Notes: a model not told the origin generated them from the letters alone. Positions 7,898-17,516 are shown, counted from the first letter of the stretch. The stretch is DNA of 64,000 bases from Mesobacillus jeotgali (GCF_002874535.1 NZ_CP025025.1:2775526-2839525); one strand, 5' to 3'. A program made the numbers and translations.

Positions 7898-9552
7898 TGA
7901 ATACAACATCAATCAATCCAAAAGTTGACCGCCGCGATGGCAAATTAGTAATGGCCCACTTTTATGTTGCTTTCATCGCTCTTGCAATCGGGGGTCTTGC
8001 AGGTTTGCTCCAGACACTTGTGCGTTCTGGAAAATTCGAATTACCTTCATGGACAGGATACTACCAAATCCTGACCATCCATGGTGTAGTACTTGGACTC
8101 GTGCTTACAACATTTTTCATTATGGGATTCCAGCTCTCTCTTGTGAGCAAAACATCCGGAACATTGACTGATAAACAGCGAAAAACTGGCTGGATTGGTT
8201 TCTGGACTATGACAATCGGTACTGTAATGGCTGCTATCATGATCCTGACAAACCAGGCTTCTGTTTTATATACTTTCTACGCACCATTACAAGCACATGC
8301 ACTTTTTTACTTGGGACTCACACTTGTAATTGTCGGAAGCTGGATCGACGGCGCCGCAATCATCATGGCTTACTCTTCATGGAGAAAAGCTAATCCTGGA
8401 AAGCCTAGCCCACTATTGACTTTCATGTCACTTGTCAACACGCTTATGTGGATCGTAGCCACGATTGGTGTCGCTGCAACAGTACTATTCCAATTGCTTC
8501 CTTGGTCACTGGGCCTTGTAGAGCGTGTAGATGTTCTCGTTAGCCGTACATTGTTCTGGTATTTCGGCCACCCGCTTGTGTATTTCTGGCTATTGCCTGC
8601 ATATATGGCATGGTACGCAATCGTTCCGAAGATCATTGGCGGAAAGATTTTCTCTGATTCATTAGCAAGGATGTCATTCATTCTGTTCCTGTTGTTCTCG
8701 ATTCCGGTAGGCTTCCACCACCAACTAATGGAACCAGGTATTGACCCAGCATGGAAGTTTCTTCAGGTTATTTTAACATTCCTTGTTGTCATCCCTTCAT
8801 TGATGACTGCATTCTCGCTTTTTGCGACTTTTGAGATGTTTGGCCGTTCTAAAGGTTCTACCGGCCTATTCGGCTGGGTGAAGAAGCTGCCTTGGGGAGA
8901 TGCCCGCTTTGCTGTGCCATTCATTGGTATGCTTGCATTTATCCCTGCAGGTGCTGGCGGACTTGTCAACGCATCCCACCAGCTTAACCAGGTCGTGCAC
9001 AACACAATTTGGGTCACTGGTCACTTCCATTTGACTCTTGCAACTTCTGTAGTCCTGACTTTCTTTGGGATTTCTTATTGGCTTGTCCCTCACCTTACTG
9101 GAAGGGTCCTAACAAAAGCCATGAATAAACTAGCCATTATCCAGGGAATTGTTTGGGCAATCGGTATGACATTCATGTCCGGTGCGATGCACGCAGCTGG
9201 TCTTCTAGGAGCTCCACGCCGTTCTTCATTCTCAACATACGGCGGTTCTGAGCAAGCTGCAGAGTGGATCCCATATCAGGTTGCACAGGCAGTTGGCGGA
9301 TCGATCCTTTTCCTTGGAATCATCCTGATGCTTTACATTTTCATCAACCTTGCTTTCTTCGCACCTAAAGGGGAAGAAGAATTCCCTGTTGGAGAAGTTG
9401 CTGATGCAGCCGAGAAAACTCCAATGGTATTCGAAAACTGGAAGCTATGGCTCGGTATCACGGTTCTTTTGATCCTTTTCGCTTACACGATACCTTTCAT
9501 CGATATGATTGAGAATGCACCGATTGGATCGAAAGGATATAAATTCTTCTAA
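7897..9552 (+). CDS. ba3-type cytochrome c oxidase subunit I
   Basis: Catalytic heme-copper oxidase subunit, 551 residues with about 13 membrane helices. Visible ligands are the low-spin heme His in ILTIHGVVLG, the CuB His-Tyr region in YFGHPLVYFWLLPAYM, the CuB pair in GFHHQLMEPG, and the heme ligands in VTGHFHLTLA. The absence of the A-type Glu motif, together with the 2A subunit, points to the B/ba3 family, which generally has high oxygen affinity. An Fnr-type promoter upstream fits induction at low oxygen. A strong terminator follows. Confidence 0.93.
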   Translation: MNTTSINPKVDRRDGKLVMAHFYVAFIALAIGGLAGLLQTLVRSGKFELPSWTGYYQILTIHGVVLGLVLTTFFIMGFQLSLVSKTSGTLTDKQRKTGWIGFWTMTIGTVMAAIMILTNQASVLYTFYAPLQAHALFYLGLTLVIVGSWIDGAAIIMAYSSWRKANPGKPSPLLTFMSLVNTLMWIVATIGVAATVLFQLLPWSLGLVERVDVLVSRTLFWYFGHPLVYFWLLPAYMAWYAIVPKIIGGKIFSDSLARMSFILFLLFSIPVGFHHQLMEPGIDPAWKFLQVILTFLVVIPSLMTAFSLFATFEMFGRSKGSTGLFGWVKKLPWGDARFAVPFIGMLAFIPAGAGGLVNASHQLNQVVHNTIWVTGHFHLTLATSVVLTFFGISYWLVPHLTGRVLTKAMNKLAIIQGIVWAIGMTFMSGAMHAAGLLGAPRRSSFSTYGGSEQAAEWIPYQVAQAVGGSILFLGIILMLYIFINLAFFAPKGEEEFPVGEVADAAEKTPMVFENWKLWLGITVLLILFAYTIPFIDMIENAPIGSKGYKFF

Positions 9553-9573
9553 TAGTGCAAAATACAAACCAGA

Positions 9574-9617
9574 AACAGGTTATGAAATTACAAAAAAATT
9601 TCATAACCTGTTTTTTT
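9574..9617 (+). terminator. Terminator of the ba3 oxidase operon
   Basis: A 16-bp perfect stem (9574-9589 with 9597-9612) ends in seven T residues on the plus strand. Confidence 0.93.
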
Positions 9618-9633
9618 GTTATAACAGCATAGC

Positions 9634-9665
9634 CCATAAAAAAACAGGATGCTGAGGCATCCTGT
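9634..9665 (-). terminator. Terminator of asnS
   Basis: Stem ACAGGATGC (9644-9652) with GCATCCTGT (9657-9665), followed leftward by a run of seven T residues. Confidence 0.88.
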
Positions 9666-9689
9666 TTTCCATTTTTTAAAAATAATTAA

Positions 9690-11081
9690 TTAGAATTCCG
9701 CATTTCCTGGTGTACGCGGGAATGGAATGACATCGCGAATGTTCTTCATTCCTGTTAGATACATAACAAGTCGTTCGAAACCAATACCATACCCAGAATG
9801 CTTTGTGCTGCCGTATTTCCTAAGCTCTAGATACCACCAGTAATCTTCTTCCGACATACCAAGTTCTTTGATTCGTTCTGCAAGGACTTCTTCTCTTTCC
9901 TCACGCTGGCTTCCGCCGATTAATTCGCCAATACCGGGAACCAAAAGGTCAGTTGCAGCAACAGTCTTGCCATCCTCATTCGCTCGCATATAAAATGCCT
10001 TAATCTCTTTCGGATAGTCGGTTACGAAGACTGGACGCTTGTAAATTTCCTCGCTAAGGTAACGTTCATGTTCCGTTTGCAAATCTGTACCCCATTCAAC
10101 AGGGTATTCAAATTCCTTACTTGAGTTCTTTAATAACTCAACAGCTTCGCTATAAGTAACCCTTCCGAAGTCGGATTCTAATGCATTCTTCAATCTCTCA
10201 ATAAGCGTTTTATCAATAAAACTGTTAAAGAAGGCCATTTCTTCTGGTGCATGTTCAAAAACGTAATCAATGACATACTTGACCATTTCTTCTCCTAGGT
10301 CCATGATATCCGGTAATTCTGCAAAGGCAACTTCGGGCTCGATCATCCAGAATTCTGAGGCATGTCGTGCAGTATTGGAATTTTCTGCCCTGAATGTCGG
10401 ACCAAAAGTATAAACATTACGGAAAGCAAGAGCAAAGCTTTCGACATTTAATTGGCCGCTCACGGTTAAGTTGGTTTCTTTGCCGAAGAAATCTGCACTG
10501 TCATCCACTTTTCCGTCTTCGTTTTTTGGAAGCTTGTTCATGTCCATTGATGTCACACGGAACATTTCCCCTGCTCCTTCAGTATCGCTTCCGGTAATAA
10601 TCGGTGTATGTACGTAGACAAACCCTTTGTCTTGGAAGAATTTGTGAAGGGCATAGGAAGCAAGAGATCTTACTCTGAAAACAGCTGAGAAGGCGTTGGC
10701 TCTCGGACGTAAGTGAGCAATTGTTCTCAAATATTCAAGAGTATGTCTCTTTTTTTGTATAGGATAATCTGTATCCGATAATCCTTCGACTACAATTTTT
10801 GTCGCTTTAATTTCAAAAGGCTGTTTCATGTCAGGAGTTGGTACAAATTCACCTTCTACTAAAACAGAAGAGCTAATAGGCAACTTTGTAATTTCCTTGA
10901 AGTTATCAAGGGTATCTTCAAAAACAACTTGTACACTCTTAAAGAAAGATCCATCATTCAACTCCATAAAGCCAATGGTTTTGGAATCACGAAGAGTACG
11001 GATCCATCCTGTAAGTTGAACAGTTTGGTCTTTAAAATTTTCTTGATTTCTGTATAAATCTTTTACTACCGTCTTAATCAT
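9690..11081 (-). CDS. asnS: Asparagine--tRNA ligase
   Basis: Class IIb aminoacyl-tRNA synthetase, 463 residues, charging tRNA-Asn. An N-terminal OB-fold ([20 protein letters not shown], residues 20-39) is followed by motif 2 ([20 protein letters not shown]) and motif 3 ([15 protein letters not shown]). The asparagine rather than aspartate type fits the [14 protein letters not shown] segment. GGAGG precedes the ATG. A T-box leader lies directly upstream. In B. subtilis asnS sits between aspB and dnaD; here that gap (40.7-40.9 kb) has no asnS, so the gene is displaced by about 30 kb. Confidence 0.95.
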   Translation of the reverse strand: MIKTVVKDLYRNQENFKDQTVQLTGWIRTLRDSKTIGFMELNDGSFFKSVQVVFEDTLDNFKEITKLPISSSVLVEGEFVPTPDMKQPFEIKATKIVVEGLSDTDYPIQKKRHTLEYLRTIAHLRPRANAFSAVFRVRSLASYALHKFFQDKGFVYVHTPIITGSDTEGAGEMFRVTSMDMNKLPKNEDGKVDDSADFFGKETNLTVSGQLNVESFALAFRNVYTFGPTFRAENSNTARHASEFWMIEPEVAFAELPDIMDLGEEMVKYVIDYVFEHAPEEMAFFNSFIDKTLIERLKNALESDFGRVTYSEAVELLKNSSKEFEYPVEWGTDLQTEHERYLSEEIYKRPVFVTDYPKEIKAFYMRANEDGKTVAATDLLVPGIGELIGGSQREEREEVLAERIKELGMSEEDYWWYLELRKYGSTKHSGYGIGFERLVMYLTGMKNIRDVIPFPRTPGNAEF

Positions 11082-11110
11082 AATTAGCCTCCTCAGAGTA
11101 ATTTTTGCAA

Positions 11111-11395
11111 TAAAAAAAGCCTTCTATCCCCAAAAAAGGGACGAAAGGCTGAACTTCCGCGGTACCACCCAAATTGTCATTAAATGACCAACTTACTACT
11201 GCTATCCCAGTCTATAACGTGCTGGAAACGTCTAAGCCTACTCAAGTGATCCCTTTCGGTTAGAACTCAAAGGTGTTCTTCATTTATGCTTCATCGCCAG
11301 GCTTCCACCGTCCCCAGCTCGCTATCGAATATAGCAAAAACTACTTTCCTTTTCATCGATTTACTAATATGTAGTTTTTAAAAGGATTTTTACTG
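11111..11395 (-). promoter_or_regulatory. T-box leader of asnS
   Basis: The conserved T-box segment reads GGGTGGTACCGCGG on the minus strand (11158-11171). It is followed by a terminator hairpin (AGCCTT...AAGGCT with T7, 11113-11151), and about 200 nt of stem I-III structure precedes it. Uncharged tRNA should stabilise the antiterminator. An AAC triplet at 11259-11261 on the stem I side is a plausible Asn specifier, but I did not fold the leader. Confidence 0.93.
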
Positions 11396-11530
11396 TAATA
11401 ATTTATCACAAAACATAATCTTTTGTCTAGTTGCCCCATAATTCATATACATTTTCGCCTTAAAAATCATTGTGTATAATCTCAAATGAAACAAATTTAC
11501 TTAATTTAAAAAAGTGCTTTAGTGTGAACA

Positions 11531-11566
11531 GTAAAAAAGGAGCTTGGGTTTGAACCAGGCTCCTTT
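11531..11566 (-). terminator. Terminator of the EamA gene
   Basis: Stem AAAGGAG/CTCCTTT with an inner CCTGG/CCAAG arm, then a T run leftward (11531-11566). Confidence 0.8.
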
Positions 11567-11630
11567 CGCTATTAAATGGCATGTTTATTATTTCTATTCT
11601 TTTTCGTTCTCCACTTCAAAAGAGATTGAA

Positions 11631-12536
11631 TCACACTGTGAATTGCTTTTTTTGCTTTCTGATGGGAATAGAGATATTGATTGATATCACAGATATGATT
11701 ATCAATGTTGATCCTAGCATTTGAAGACCGCCCATCCTGTCACCATACACCAGTATTCCCAGCATGGTGGCAACGACGGGTTCCAGTGTAGCAACTACTA
11801 CAGCAGTGCTGCTTTCTGTCCTTTCAAGGCCCCAGGAGTATGCAAAATATGCAACCACAGTCGGGAAAATCCCTAACCCTATCGCATAAAGCCACGCATC
11901 CCCGGCGAACAGGACAGCAGCCTTGCTGACTATACCGGTTGTTGGAACCAGCGCAGCTGAGGCCACAAGGAAGGTGTACAAAGTGACTGTAAAAGGATGG
12001 TACCGCCTTAATGCCACCTTGCCAAAAATACTGTAAAGAGCGTAGCCAAACCCTGCCCCTAGGCCAATAAGGATACTTGAGACAGAAAATGACGCTCCCC
12101 CATGTCCTGTAATGCCTGCGGCAAGTGTACAGCCAATGACTGTCATGACAATCGCCAACAACTTCTTCCTGTTAATGCTTTCTTTTAGGAAAAGAAATGA
12201 TAAAACCGCTACAAAAGCAGGAGAAGTATACAGTAAAGCAACTGCAATCGGGATGTTCATCAGGTTGATTGCCGTAAAATAAGACCAATTAAAAAACACA
12301 ATGCTTAGGATTCCTGTACCTACAAAAAGATACAAGTCTTTCACCCTGATTTTCATATGACTTCGGTAAACAGCAATTCCTACCAAAATCAAAATAATGG
12401 CAGCGGTCGACACACGTATTGCCACAATCTCCATCGCTGTGAATCCATAATTCGTAAGGCCTTTTACAAAAAAGCCAATCAGCCCCCACATCGCTGCCGC
12501 AAATGCAATCATTATATAAGGTAATTTCCCGGACAC
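11631..12536 (-). CDS. EamA/DMT-family transporter
   Basis: Drug/metabolite transporter of the ten-helix EamA type, about 301 residues, with two repeats of five helices. Family features are the first helix MIAFAAAMWGLIGFFVKGL, the helix-4/5 region ALLYTSPAFVAVLSFLFLKE, and the second-repeat equivalent VVATLEPVVATMLGILVYGD. Substrate is not predictable. The start is uncertain: GTG at 12536 has GGTGA five bases upstream, while GTG codons at 12548 and 12545 lack a clear site. A hairpin lies just upstream and ends the ypwA transcript. Confidence 0.82.
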   Translation of the reverse strand: MSGKLPYIMIAFAAAMWGLIGFFVKGLTNYGFTAMEIVAIRVSTAAIILILVGIAVYRSHMKIRVKDLYLFVGTGILSIVFFNWSYFTAINLMNIPIAVALLYTSPAFVAVLSFLFLKESINRKKLLAIVMTVIGCTLAAGITGHGGASFSVSSILIGLGAGFGYALYSIFGKVALRRYHPFTVTLYTFLVASAALVPTTGIVSKAAVLFAGDAWLYAIGLGIFPTVVAYFAYSWGLERTESSTAVVVATLEPVVATMLGILVYGDRMGGLQMLGSTLIIISVISINISIPIRKQKKQFTV

Positions 12537-12549
12537 TCTATTCACCACA

Positions 12550-12579
12550 CAGAAAAGATGGCAGGATTACTGCCATCTT
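12550..12579 (-). terminator. Terminator of ypwA
   Basis: Perfect 10-bp stem AAGATGGCAG/CTGCCATCTT (12555-12579) with a short T run. It lies between ypwA and the EamA gene. Confidence 0.75.
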
Positions 12580-12616
12580 AATTTACTAAGGCTCTTACTA
12601 GTTAAAAAGATTGGTC

Positions 12617-14125
12617 TTAGACTAATTGATATACCTTGTTGTATTTTTCGTATAGGTAATCTACCAGGTATTGGGCGTTGAGTCCCTCACCTGTCACATC
12701 TGTCAAAATCTCAAGGGGCTTTTTCATTTTCCCATGTTTATGGACGTTCTCCGTCATCCATTCTTTAACAGGCTGAAGATTTCCTTGCTCTAGCAATTCC
12801 TCGTAATTCGGTAAGTCTTTCAGCATGGCATTCTTGAACTGAGCGGCATACATGTAGCCTAGTGCATAAGAAGGGAAATAGCCAAAGCTGCCTCCTGCCC
12901 AGTGGACATCCTGAAGGACTCCCTCTGCATCATTTTCAGGCCTGATTCCGAGATACTGCTCATATTTATCATTCCAAATCCTCGGGAGATCTTTAACTTC
13001 TATTTCATCGTTGAACAAGCCTTTTTCAATCTCATATCGCACCATTACATGCAATGGATACGTTAGCTCATCGGCCTCAATCCGGATCAAGCTTGGTTTG
13101 GACTCATTGACTGCACGATAGAAATCATCTACTTCCACTCCGGAAAACTGTCCATCTGAGTACTCCTGCAGCAGGCTGTAATTGTGCTTCCAGAAAGAGT
13201 AATTACGTCCTACAAAGTTTTCATAGAAGAGTGACTGTGATTCATGGATTCCCATGGATGTACCTGAACTCAAAGGAGTTCCGACTAGCTCTTCAGAAAT
13301 GTTTTGTTCATAAAGGGCGTGTCCGCCTTCATGGATGGTACCGAATACAGCTGTCCTGAAATCTGATTCATCGTATTTCGTTGTAACCCTTACATCACCT
13401 GGGTTAAGCCCCATCGCAAACGGGTGGACTGTTTCATCAAGTCTGCCAGCATCAAAATCATAACCCATTTGTTTTAAAATCTGGAGGCTGAATGCACGCT
13501 GCTTTTCTTTAGGAAACTGCTTGAACAAGAATCCAGTTTCAGGCTTAGCTGTGGAACTGGAAATTTGCTGTACGAGTGGGACAATTTTTTCACGAAGGTC
13601 TCCAAATACCTGATCCAGAACCTCGACAGTTACACCAGGCTCATACATATCAAGCAGTGTATTATACTTATTTCCTTCATATCCCCAGTAACCAATGAAT
13701 TTCTTTGTCGTATTAACTAGTTTTTCAAGATAAGGTCTGAACATTTCAAAATCGGACTCAGCCTTCGCTTCTTCCCAAACTGTTTCTGCCTTTGATTGAA
13801 GAATCACATATTCTCGATATTCATCTGCAGGGATTTTCTTATTACGGTCGTAATCCTTCCTGCATTCATCCAGCGTTTTACGGGTTATTTCAGATAAACT
13901 TGGTTCATTTGCAAGTCTTGCTATGTATGATGCCATTTCCTCTGAAGTTGACATGTTGAACAGATCGGAAGAAAGTACCCCGATCACTTCAGAACGCTGC
14001 TCTGCTCCTTTTTTCGGAGCTCCTGTCCTTAAATCCCAATAAATCAAAGAAAGCGCCTCACCGTAGGCAGCCATTTTTTTGACATAATCCAAAAATTTCT
14101 TTTCTGTTTGCTTTACTTCATTCAT
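12617..14125 (-). CDS. ypwA: M32 family metallocarboxypeptidase
   Basis: Carboxypeptidase Taq/M32 family, 502 residues, cytosolic zinc enzyme trimming C-terminal residues. The HExxH site is HEGGHALYEQ near residue 265. Other family motifs are DVRVTTKYDE, GIHESQSLFYENFVG, IRIEADELTYPLHVMVRYEIE and GSFGYFPSYALGYMYAAQ. The ATG at 14125 is preferred because GGGGTG lies six bases upstream; ATG at 14134 is too close. Corresponds to B. subtilis YpwA. A terminator follows. Confidence 0.93.
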   Translation of the reverse strand: MNEVKQTEKKFLDYVKKMAAYGEALSLIYWDLRTGAPKKGAEQRSEVIGVLSSDLFNMSTSEEMASYIARLANEPSLSEITRKTLDECRKDYDRNKKIPADEYREYVILQSKAETVWEEAKAESDFEMFRPYLEKLVNTTKKFIGYWGYEGNKYNTLLDMYEPGVTVEVLDQVFGDLREKIVPLVQQISSSTAKPETGFLFKQFPKEKQRAFSLQILKQMGYDFDAGRLDETVHPFAMGLNPGDVRVTTKYDESDFRTAVFGTIHEGGHALYEQNISEELVGTPLSSGTSMGIHESQSLFYENFVGRNYSFWKHNYSLLQEYSDGQFSGVEVDDFYRAVNESKPSLIRIEADELTYPLHVMVRYEIEKGLFNDEIEVKDLPRIWNDKYEQYLGIRPENDAEGVLQDVHWAGGSFGYFPSYALGYMYAAQFKNAMLKDLPNYEELLEQGNLQPVKEWMTENVHKHGKMKKPLEILTDVTGEGLNAQYLVDYLYEKYNKVYQLV

Positions 14126-14200
14126 CCATTTCACCCCATTTTTCTCTTTCCTGTTTATCTTATCATACTTTTCAGAAAGTTAGGTTTACGAATTAGAAAA

Positions 14201-14348
14201 GCGCAAGCGCCTTGGTCAGCCCCGACAAGCGCTGGAGGGACGAACGGTGAAGTCGTTCTTTGACTTCATTGGGCGGACCGAAGCGACTCGAGGGGCTAGG
14301 CGCTGGAGCTAGACACTAATCTAAGTGCAAAAAATTTATACTTTCTTA
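14201..14348. repeat. Dispersed GC-rich structured repeat, copy 1
   Basis: A 115-bp core begins GCGCAAGCGCCTTGGTCAGC and ends GGCGCTGGAGCTAGACA, with nested inverted arms (GCGC...; GTCGTTCTTTGACTTC...). A further 33 bp up to CTTTCTTA is shared with the copy at 21033, so the mobile unit may be about 148 bp. It is the multicopy, REP-like type common in intergenic spaces of related Bacillaceae. Confidence 0.85.
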
Positions 14349-14351
14349 TTC

Positions 14352-14382
14352 AAAAATAAAAACAACAGGCGAACCTGTTGTT
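14352..14382 (-). terminator. Terminator of the single DUF2249 gene
   Basis: Stem AACAACAGG/CCTGTTGTT (14361-14382), T-rich run on the minus strand. Confidence 0.85.
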
Positions 14383-14413
14383 TTATAGAATCAGAGGATG
14401 TATTTTGTATTTT

Positions 14414-14647
14414 TTACTTAGTTTTTCCGATTGCCACTCGCCATGTTTCAGGGCCTTCTTCAAGGTACTCCCATGAAAATGTTTCTGGACGCTCCATCAT
14501 GAATTGGTATTGAAGCGGTCTAGGGTCATGATCATTAACAATTTGCATGAATTCTCCCTTTTTCAGAGAATCAAAGTTTTGGAATATTGTAGGGTGTTTT
14601 TCCCGCGGTGCATAGTCAGGTACATTGATAATTACGTTGAAAGTCAT
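14414..14647 (-). CDS. DUF2249 domain protein, TusA-like fold
   Basis: A 77-residue single-domain DUF2249 protein with the family core IVNDHDPRPLQYQF followed by WEYLEEGPETWRVAIGK. DUF2249 proteins occur next to NO reductase and denitrification genes in many bacteria, but their biochemical role is unsettled. GGAG lies upstream of the ATG. The gene has its own promoter with a perfect -10 and an Fnr-type box (14681-14730) and its own terminator. Two further DUF2249 genes are at 18704 and 18945. Confidence 0.88.
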   Translation of the reverse strand: MTFNVIINVPDYAPREKHPTIFQNFDSLKKGEFMQIVNDHDPRPLQYQFMMERPETFSWEYLEEGPETWRVAIGKTK

Positions 14648-14680
14648 TTCCCTCTCTCCTTTATTTCCTGATTTTCTTTA

Positions 14681-14730
14681 CATTTTCATTATAAAACTAC
14701 TAGTTTCCCTCTGTAGTGAGCGCGGTCACA
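14681..14730 (-). promoter_or_regulatory. Fnr-type class II promoter of the DUF2249 gene
   Basis: Box AGTGA-GCGCGG-TCACA (14715-14730, 9 of 10) lies 21 bp upstream of a perfect TATAAT on the minus strand (14688-14693). Predicted start is about 14681. Confidence 0.72.
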
Positions 14731-14842
14731 GTTTGACTATGACTTCCTTCATTCAAGAGGATTTGTATTTTAAAGTATTCATCATTAAAAAAGAGGAACT
14801 TATATGATTAGATAGAACTCTAAATTAGGGAGGCGATTTTTC

Positions 14843-14980
14843 GTGAAAGAGTTAGTAGGCAGCTGCGATCGTTGTGGAAAAGAGATTTTTTGCATGGATG
14901 GTTTTTTGAATGGTGTACATAAAGATGGAAAAGTGCTTTGTTTTGAATGCGAAAAAGAAGAGGAACAGAAATCATCATAA
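14843..14980 (+). CDS. Small zinc-ribbon protein (45 aa)
   Basis: GTG start at 14843, nine bases after GGGAGG. The 45-residue product has two CxxC pairs: CDRCGKEIFC near the N-terminus and CFEC near residue 33, with an acidic/lysine tail. This resembles a treble-clef or zinc-ribbon metal-binding module. It stands between the divergent DUF2249 gene and the convergent norB, sharing a bidirectional terminator with norB. Function unknown; context suggests a link to NO metabolism, which is inference. Confidence 0.7.
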   Translation: MKELVGSCDRCGKEIFCMDGFLNGVHKDGKVLCFECEKEEEQKSS

Positions 14981-15010
14981 AAACCGCAAAGCGATGACGC
15001 TTTGCGGTTT
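14981..15010. terminator. Bidirectional terminator between the zinc-ribbon gene and norB
   Basis: Perfect 13-bp stem AAACCGCAAAGCG/CGCTTTGCGGTTT (14981-15010) lies between two convergent genes. Confidence 0.9.
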
Positions 15011-15015
15011 TCCTA

Positions 15016-17379
15016 TTAATCTTCATCAATAGCCAAATCTTTTACTGGCAGTTGTTCTTCTTCTTTATGTGTCACTTTACGGAGGTGGAAGAGTGCTTTT
15101 ACACTGAATACTGCGAGTGCGGCGACACCAATCAAGAAGATTGTATCAGGAATTGCTCTCAACGTCAGGAGCATTTCAACTGTCTCCTGCTGTAAAAACT
15201 GCGATGAACGTGAAGCTGCATAGCCGTTAAAATACGCTTCTTTCAACTGAAGGTAACCTACTGGAAGCAGGGACAGGAAGACCATGCCAGCTAAGCCTGT
15301 GTTCAGCATGATGACAATGAATTTAACCCACCTGTCGCTCCACTTTTCAGGTTTTACGATATTGCGCAGTGAGTAGATTAATACTGCACCTGCGAACATC
15401 CCATACACACCCATCATCGCCGCGTGGCCGTGGGCCGGTGTCAGGAATTGACCGTGTTCAAGGAAGCTTACTGCAGGCAGATTGATCAGGAAGCCCAGTA
15501 CCCCTGCACCAACCAGGTTCCAGATTGCTACTGAAATCAAGAACCAGAAAGTACCTTTGTAAGGGAAATTAACTCCCCCATCTCTCATCATTTTGTACTG
15601 CTCATATGCTTCCAGGATGAGCAAGGTCAAAGGAATGACTTCCAGGGCAGAGAATACTGAGCCCAGCGCGATCCAGACTTCGGAAGAACCATTGTAATAA
15701 TAGTGGTGGCCTATACCGATAACGCCTGCTCCCATTAGCAGGATCAACTGGAAATATAATGCCTTTATTGTTGATTTTTTCGTAACAAGTTTCATTTGGA
15801 CCATCAAGAAACCTATGACAACTACTGCGAAAACTTCGAATATACCTTCAACCCAGAGATGGATGATCCACCAGCGCCAGTAGTCAGCAAAGGTATAGTG
15901 TGTACCCGGATTGATCATGAAAGCAAAGAAGTAAAATGCTGGTACGGCAATTGCTGAGTAGAACAATAGGTGAATCAAGCCGCCTTTATCGGATTCCCTC
16001 TTCAAACCACTCTTGATGCCACGGAATACGATGAACAGCCAGATCAGCATTCCGGTCGCTAGAATGAACTGCCATATGCGTCCCAACTCAAGGTATTCCC
16101 ACCCCTGGTGTCCCAGCAGGAACCAATTGTTTCCCAGGTAACCGTTAGCACCAAGCCATTGGCCAATCATGCTGCCTGCTACAAGAACAACCAATGCCCA
16201 GAAAAGGATGTCAACCAGTAATCCCTGTCGCTTTGGTTCATGCCCGCCAACCAGCGGAGCGATGAAGATACCCATCCCAAGCCACGCTGTCGCAATCCAG
16301 AAGATAGCGAGCTGGAGGTGGAAGCCTTTTGTAATGTTGAATGGCAGGATATCATGGACCCATTTCATTCCAAAGAAACTGTCAGGCTCGATATAATAGT
16401 GCGCCAGCAACGCACCGAACATTGCCTGGACAAAGAACAGCACAGATACAATCGCGAAATATTTTCCAGTCTTCAATTGTGAAGAAGTAAGCGGCAGCTT
16501 CCTCAAATCAATTTTAGGGAAGTTACCATCTGTATAAGCCTCTTGCATTCCCAGGTGATAGCGATAGAAGACAAACAGGATCAAGCCTACGAACAAGATC
16601 AATATGGTCACGCTCGCCCCGCTCCACCAGATTGCCGAAAATGACATTGTGTTTCCTGCGTCTTCATAATATGGCCAGTTATTTGTATAAGTGATATCAT
16701 CGTCTGGCCTTTCTGTACTTGATAGCCAAGCTGTCCAGAAAAAGAAATCAGCGATTTGTTCAATCTGGTCGCCCTTCGAAACCCAGGCGCGGTCACCGTC
16801 CGGCATATGCTTTTCCTGGATTAACCCTGGTTTTAGACCCCACTGGTCACCTTCAGTAAAAATAGTATGATAGAATTCCCTTACCTTTTCATGTCCATAT
16901 ATTTGCGCATCTGTCAGCACCAGATTATCTGTATCTGGCACATAACGGTTTTCACGCATTTCCTTCATGACATTGTCTCGGATGATTGTTTGTTCATCAC
17001 CCGATAACTCTTTGAAATCTTTACTATATTTTTCTTGTGACCTGAAGTCATGCATTCCATCAGTATAAATCTTCAGTGCCTCCGCCGTATAATCAGGCCC
17101 CATATAGGATCCATGCCCTAATACAGTTCCATAATCCATCAAACCATATTTCTGGAAGACAGCCTGCCCTCCCATGATACTCTCTTTTGTTAAGATGATC
17201 TCTCCCTTTTCGCTTGTGACTTCAAGCGGCCTCGGAGCCATATCTTTAAAGATCCAGTAACCTCCTGTCAGGAGTACTGTAAAGCTAAGTAATAATGTAA
17301 TGATGAGTACGGATTTCAACAGTGAGTTTCTATTTTTCTTGACCACTGCCTTCGTGGATGTCCCTTGCTGGATTTCCAT
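15016..17379 (-). CDS. norB: Quinol-dependent nitric oxide reductase (qNOR)
   Basis: Single-subunit quinol-oxidising NO reductase, 787 residues, reducing two NO to N2O in the membrane. An N-terminal helix and an extracytoplasmic cytochrome-c-like domain without CxxCH (residues about 50-215) precede the NorB core of about 13 helices. Ligands seen are His in KGFHLQLAIFW, Glu in HLWVEGIFEVFAVV, the FeB pair in GIGHHYYYNG, and the heme ligands in PAHGHAAMMGVYGMF. Length fits qNorB rather than cNorB (about 450). Divergent from a CRP/FNR gene, with an Fnr-like box upstream. Confidence 0.95.
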   Translation of the reverse strand: MEIQQGTSTKAVVKKNRNSLLKSVLIITLLLSFTVLLTGGYWIFKDMAPRPLEVTSEKGEIILTKESIMGGQAVFQKYGLMDYGTVLGHGSYMGPDYTAEALKIYTDGMHDFRSQEKYSKDFKELSGDEQTIIRDNVMKEMRENRYVPDTDNLVLTDAQIYGHEKVREFYHTIFTEGDQWGLKPGLIQEKHMPDGDRAWVSKGDQIEQIADFFFWTAWLSSTERPDDDITYTNNWPYYEDAGNTMSFSAIWWSGASVTILILFVGLILFVFYRYHLGMQEAYTDGNFPKIDLRKLPLTSSQLKTGKYFAIVSVLFFVQAMFGALLAHYYIEPDSFFGMKWVHDILPFNITKGFHLQLAIFWIATAWLGMGIFIAPLVGGHEPKRQGLLVDILFWALVVLVAGSMIGQWLGANGYLGNNWFLLGHQGWEYLELGRIWQFILATGMLIWLFIVFRGIKSGLKRESDKGGLIHLLFYSAIAVPAFYFFAFMINPGTHYTFADYWRWWIIHLWVEGIFEVFAVVVIGFLMVQMKLVTKKSTIKALYFQLILLMGAGVIGIGHHYYYNGSSEVWIALGSVFSALEVIPLTLLILEAYEQYKMMRDGGVNFPYKGTFWFLISVAIWNLVGAGVLGFLINLPAVSFLEHGQFLTPAHGHAAMMGVYGMFAGAVLIYSLRNIVKPEKWSDRWVKFIVIMLNTGLAGMVFLSLLPVGYLQLKEAYFNGYAASRSSQFLQQETVEMLLTLRAIPDTIFLIGVAALAVFSVKALFHLRKVTHKEEEQLPVKDLAIDED

Positions 17380-17433
17380 CGACCATACATCCCCTTCCCT
17401 GTTTGATTTACAACCTAAGCATAAAGGGAAACA

Positions 17434-17483
17434 GATGATGAGTTTGTGAAGTTCCTCATTTGTCAGGTGTGATTTTTCACACA
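17434..17483 (-). promoter_or_regulatory. Candidate Fnr-type promoter of norB
   Basis: Box TGTGA-TTTTTC-ACACA (17468-17483, 9 of 10). The hexamer at the expected -10 distance is CAAACT, a weak match, so the exact start is less certain than for the other boxes. Confidence 0.45.
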
Positions 17484-17516
17484 GTGATGATAATTATTTT
17501 CATAAAAACGTCAAAA

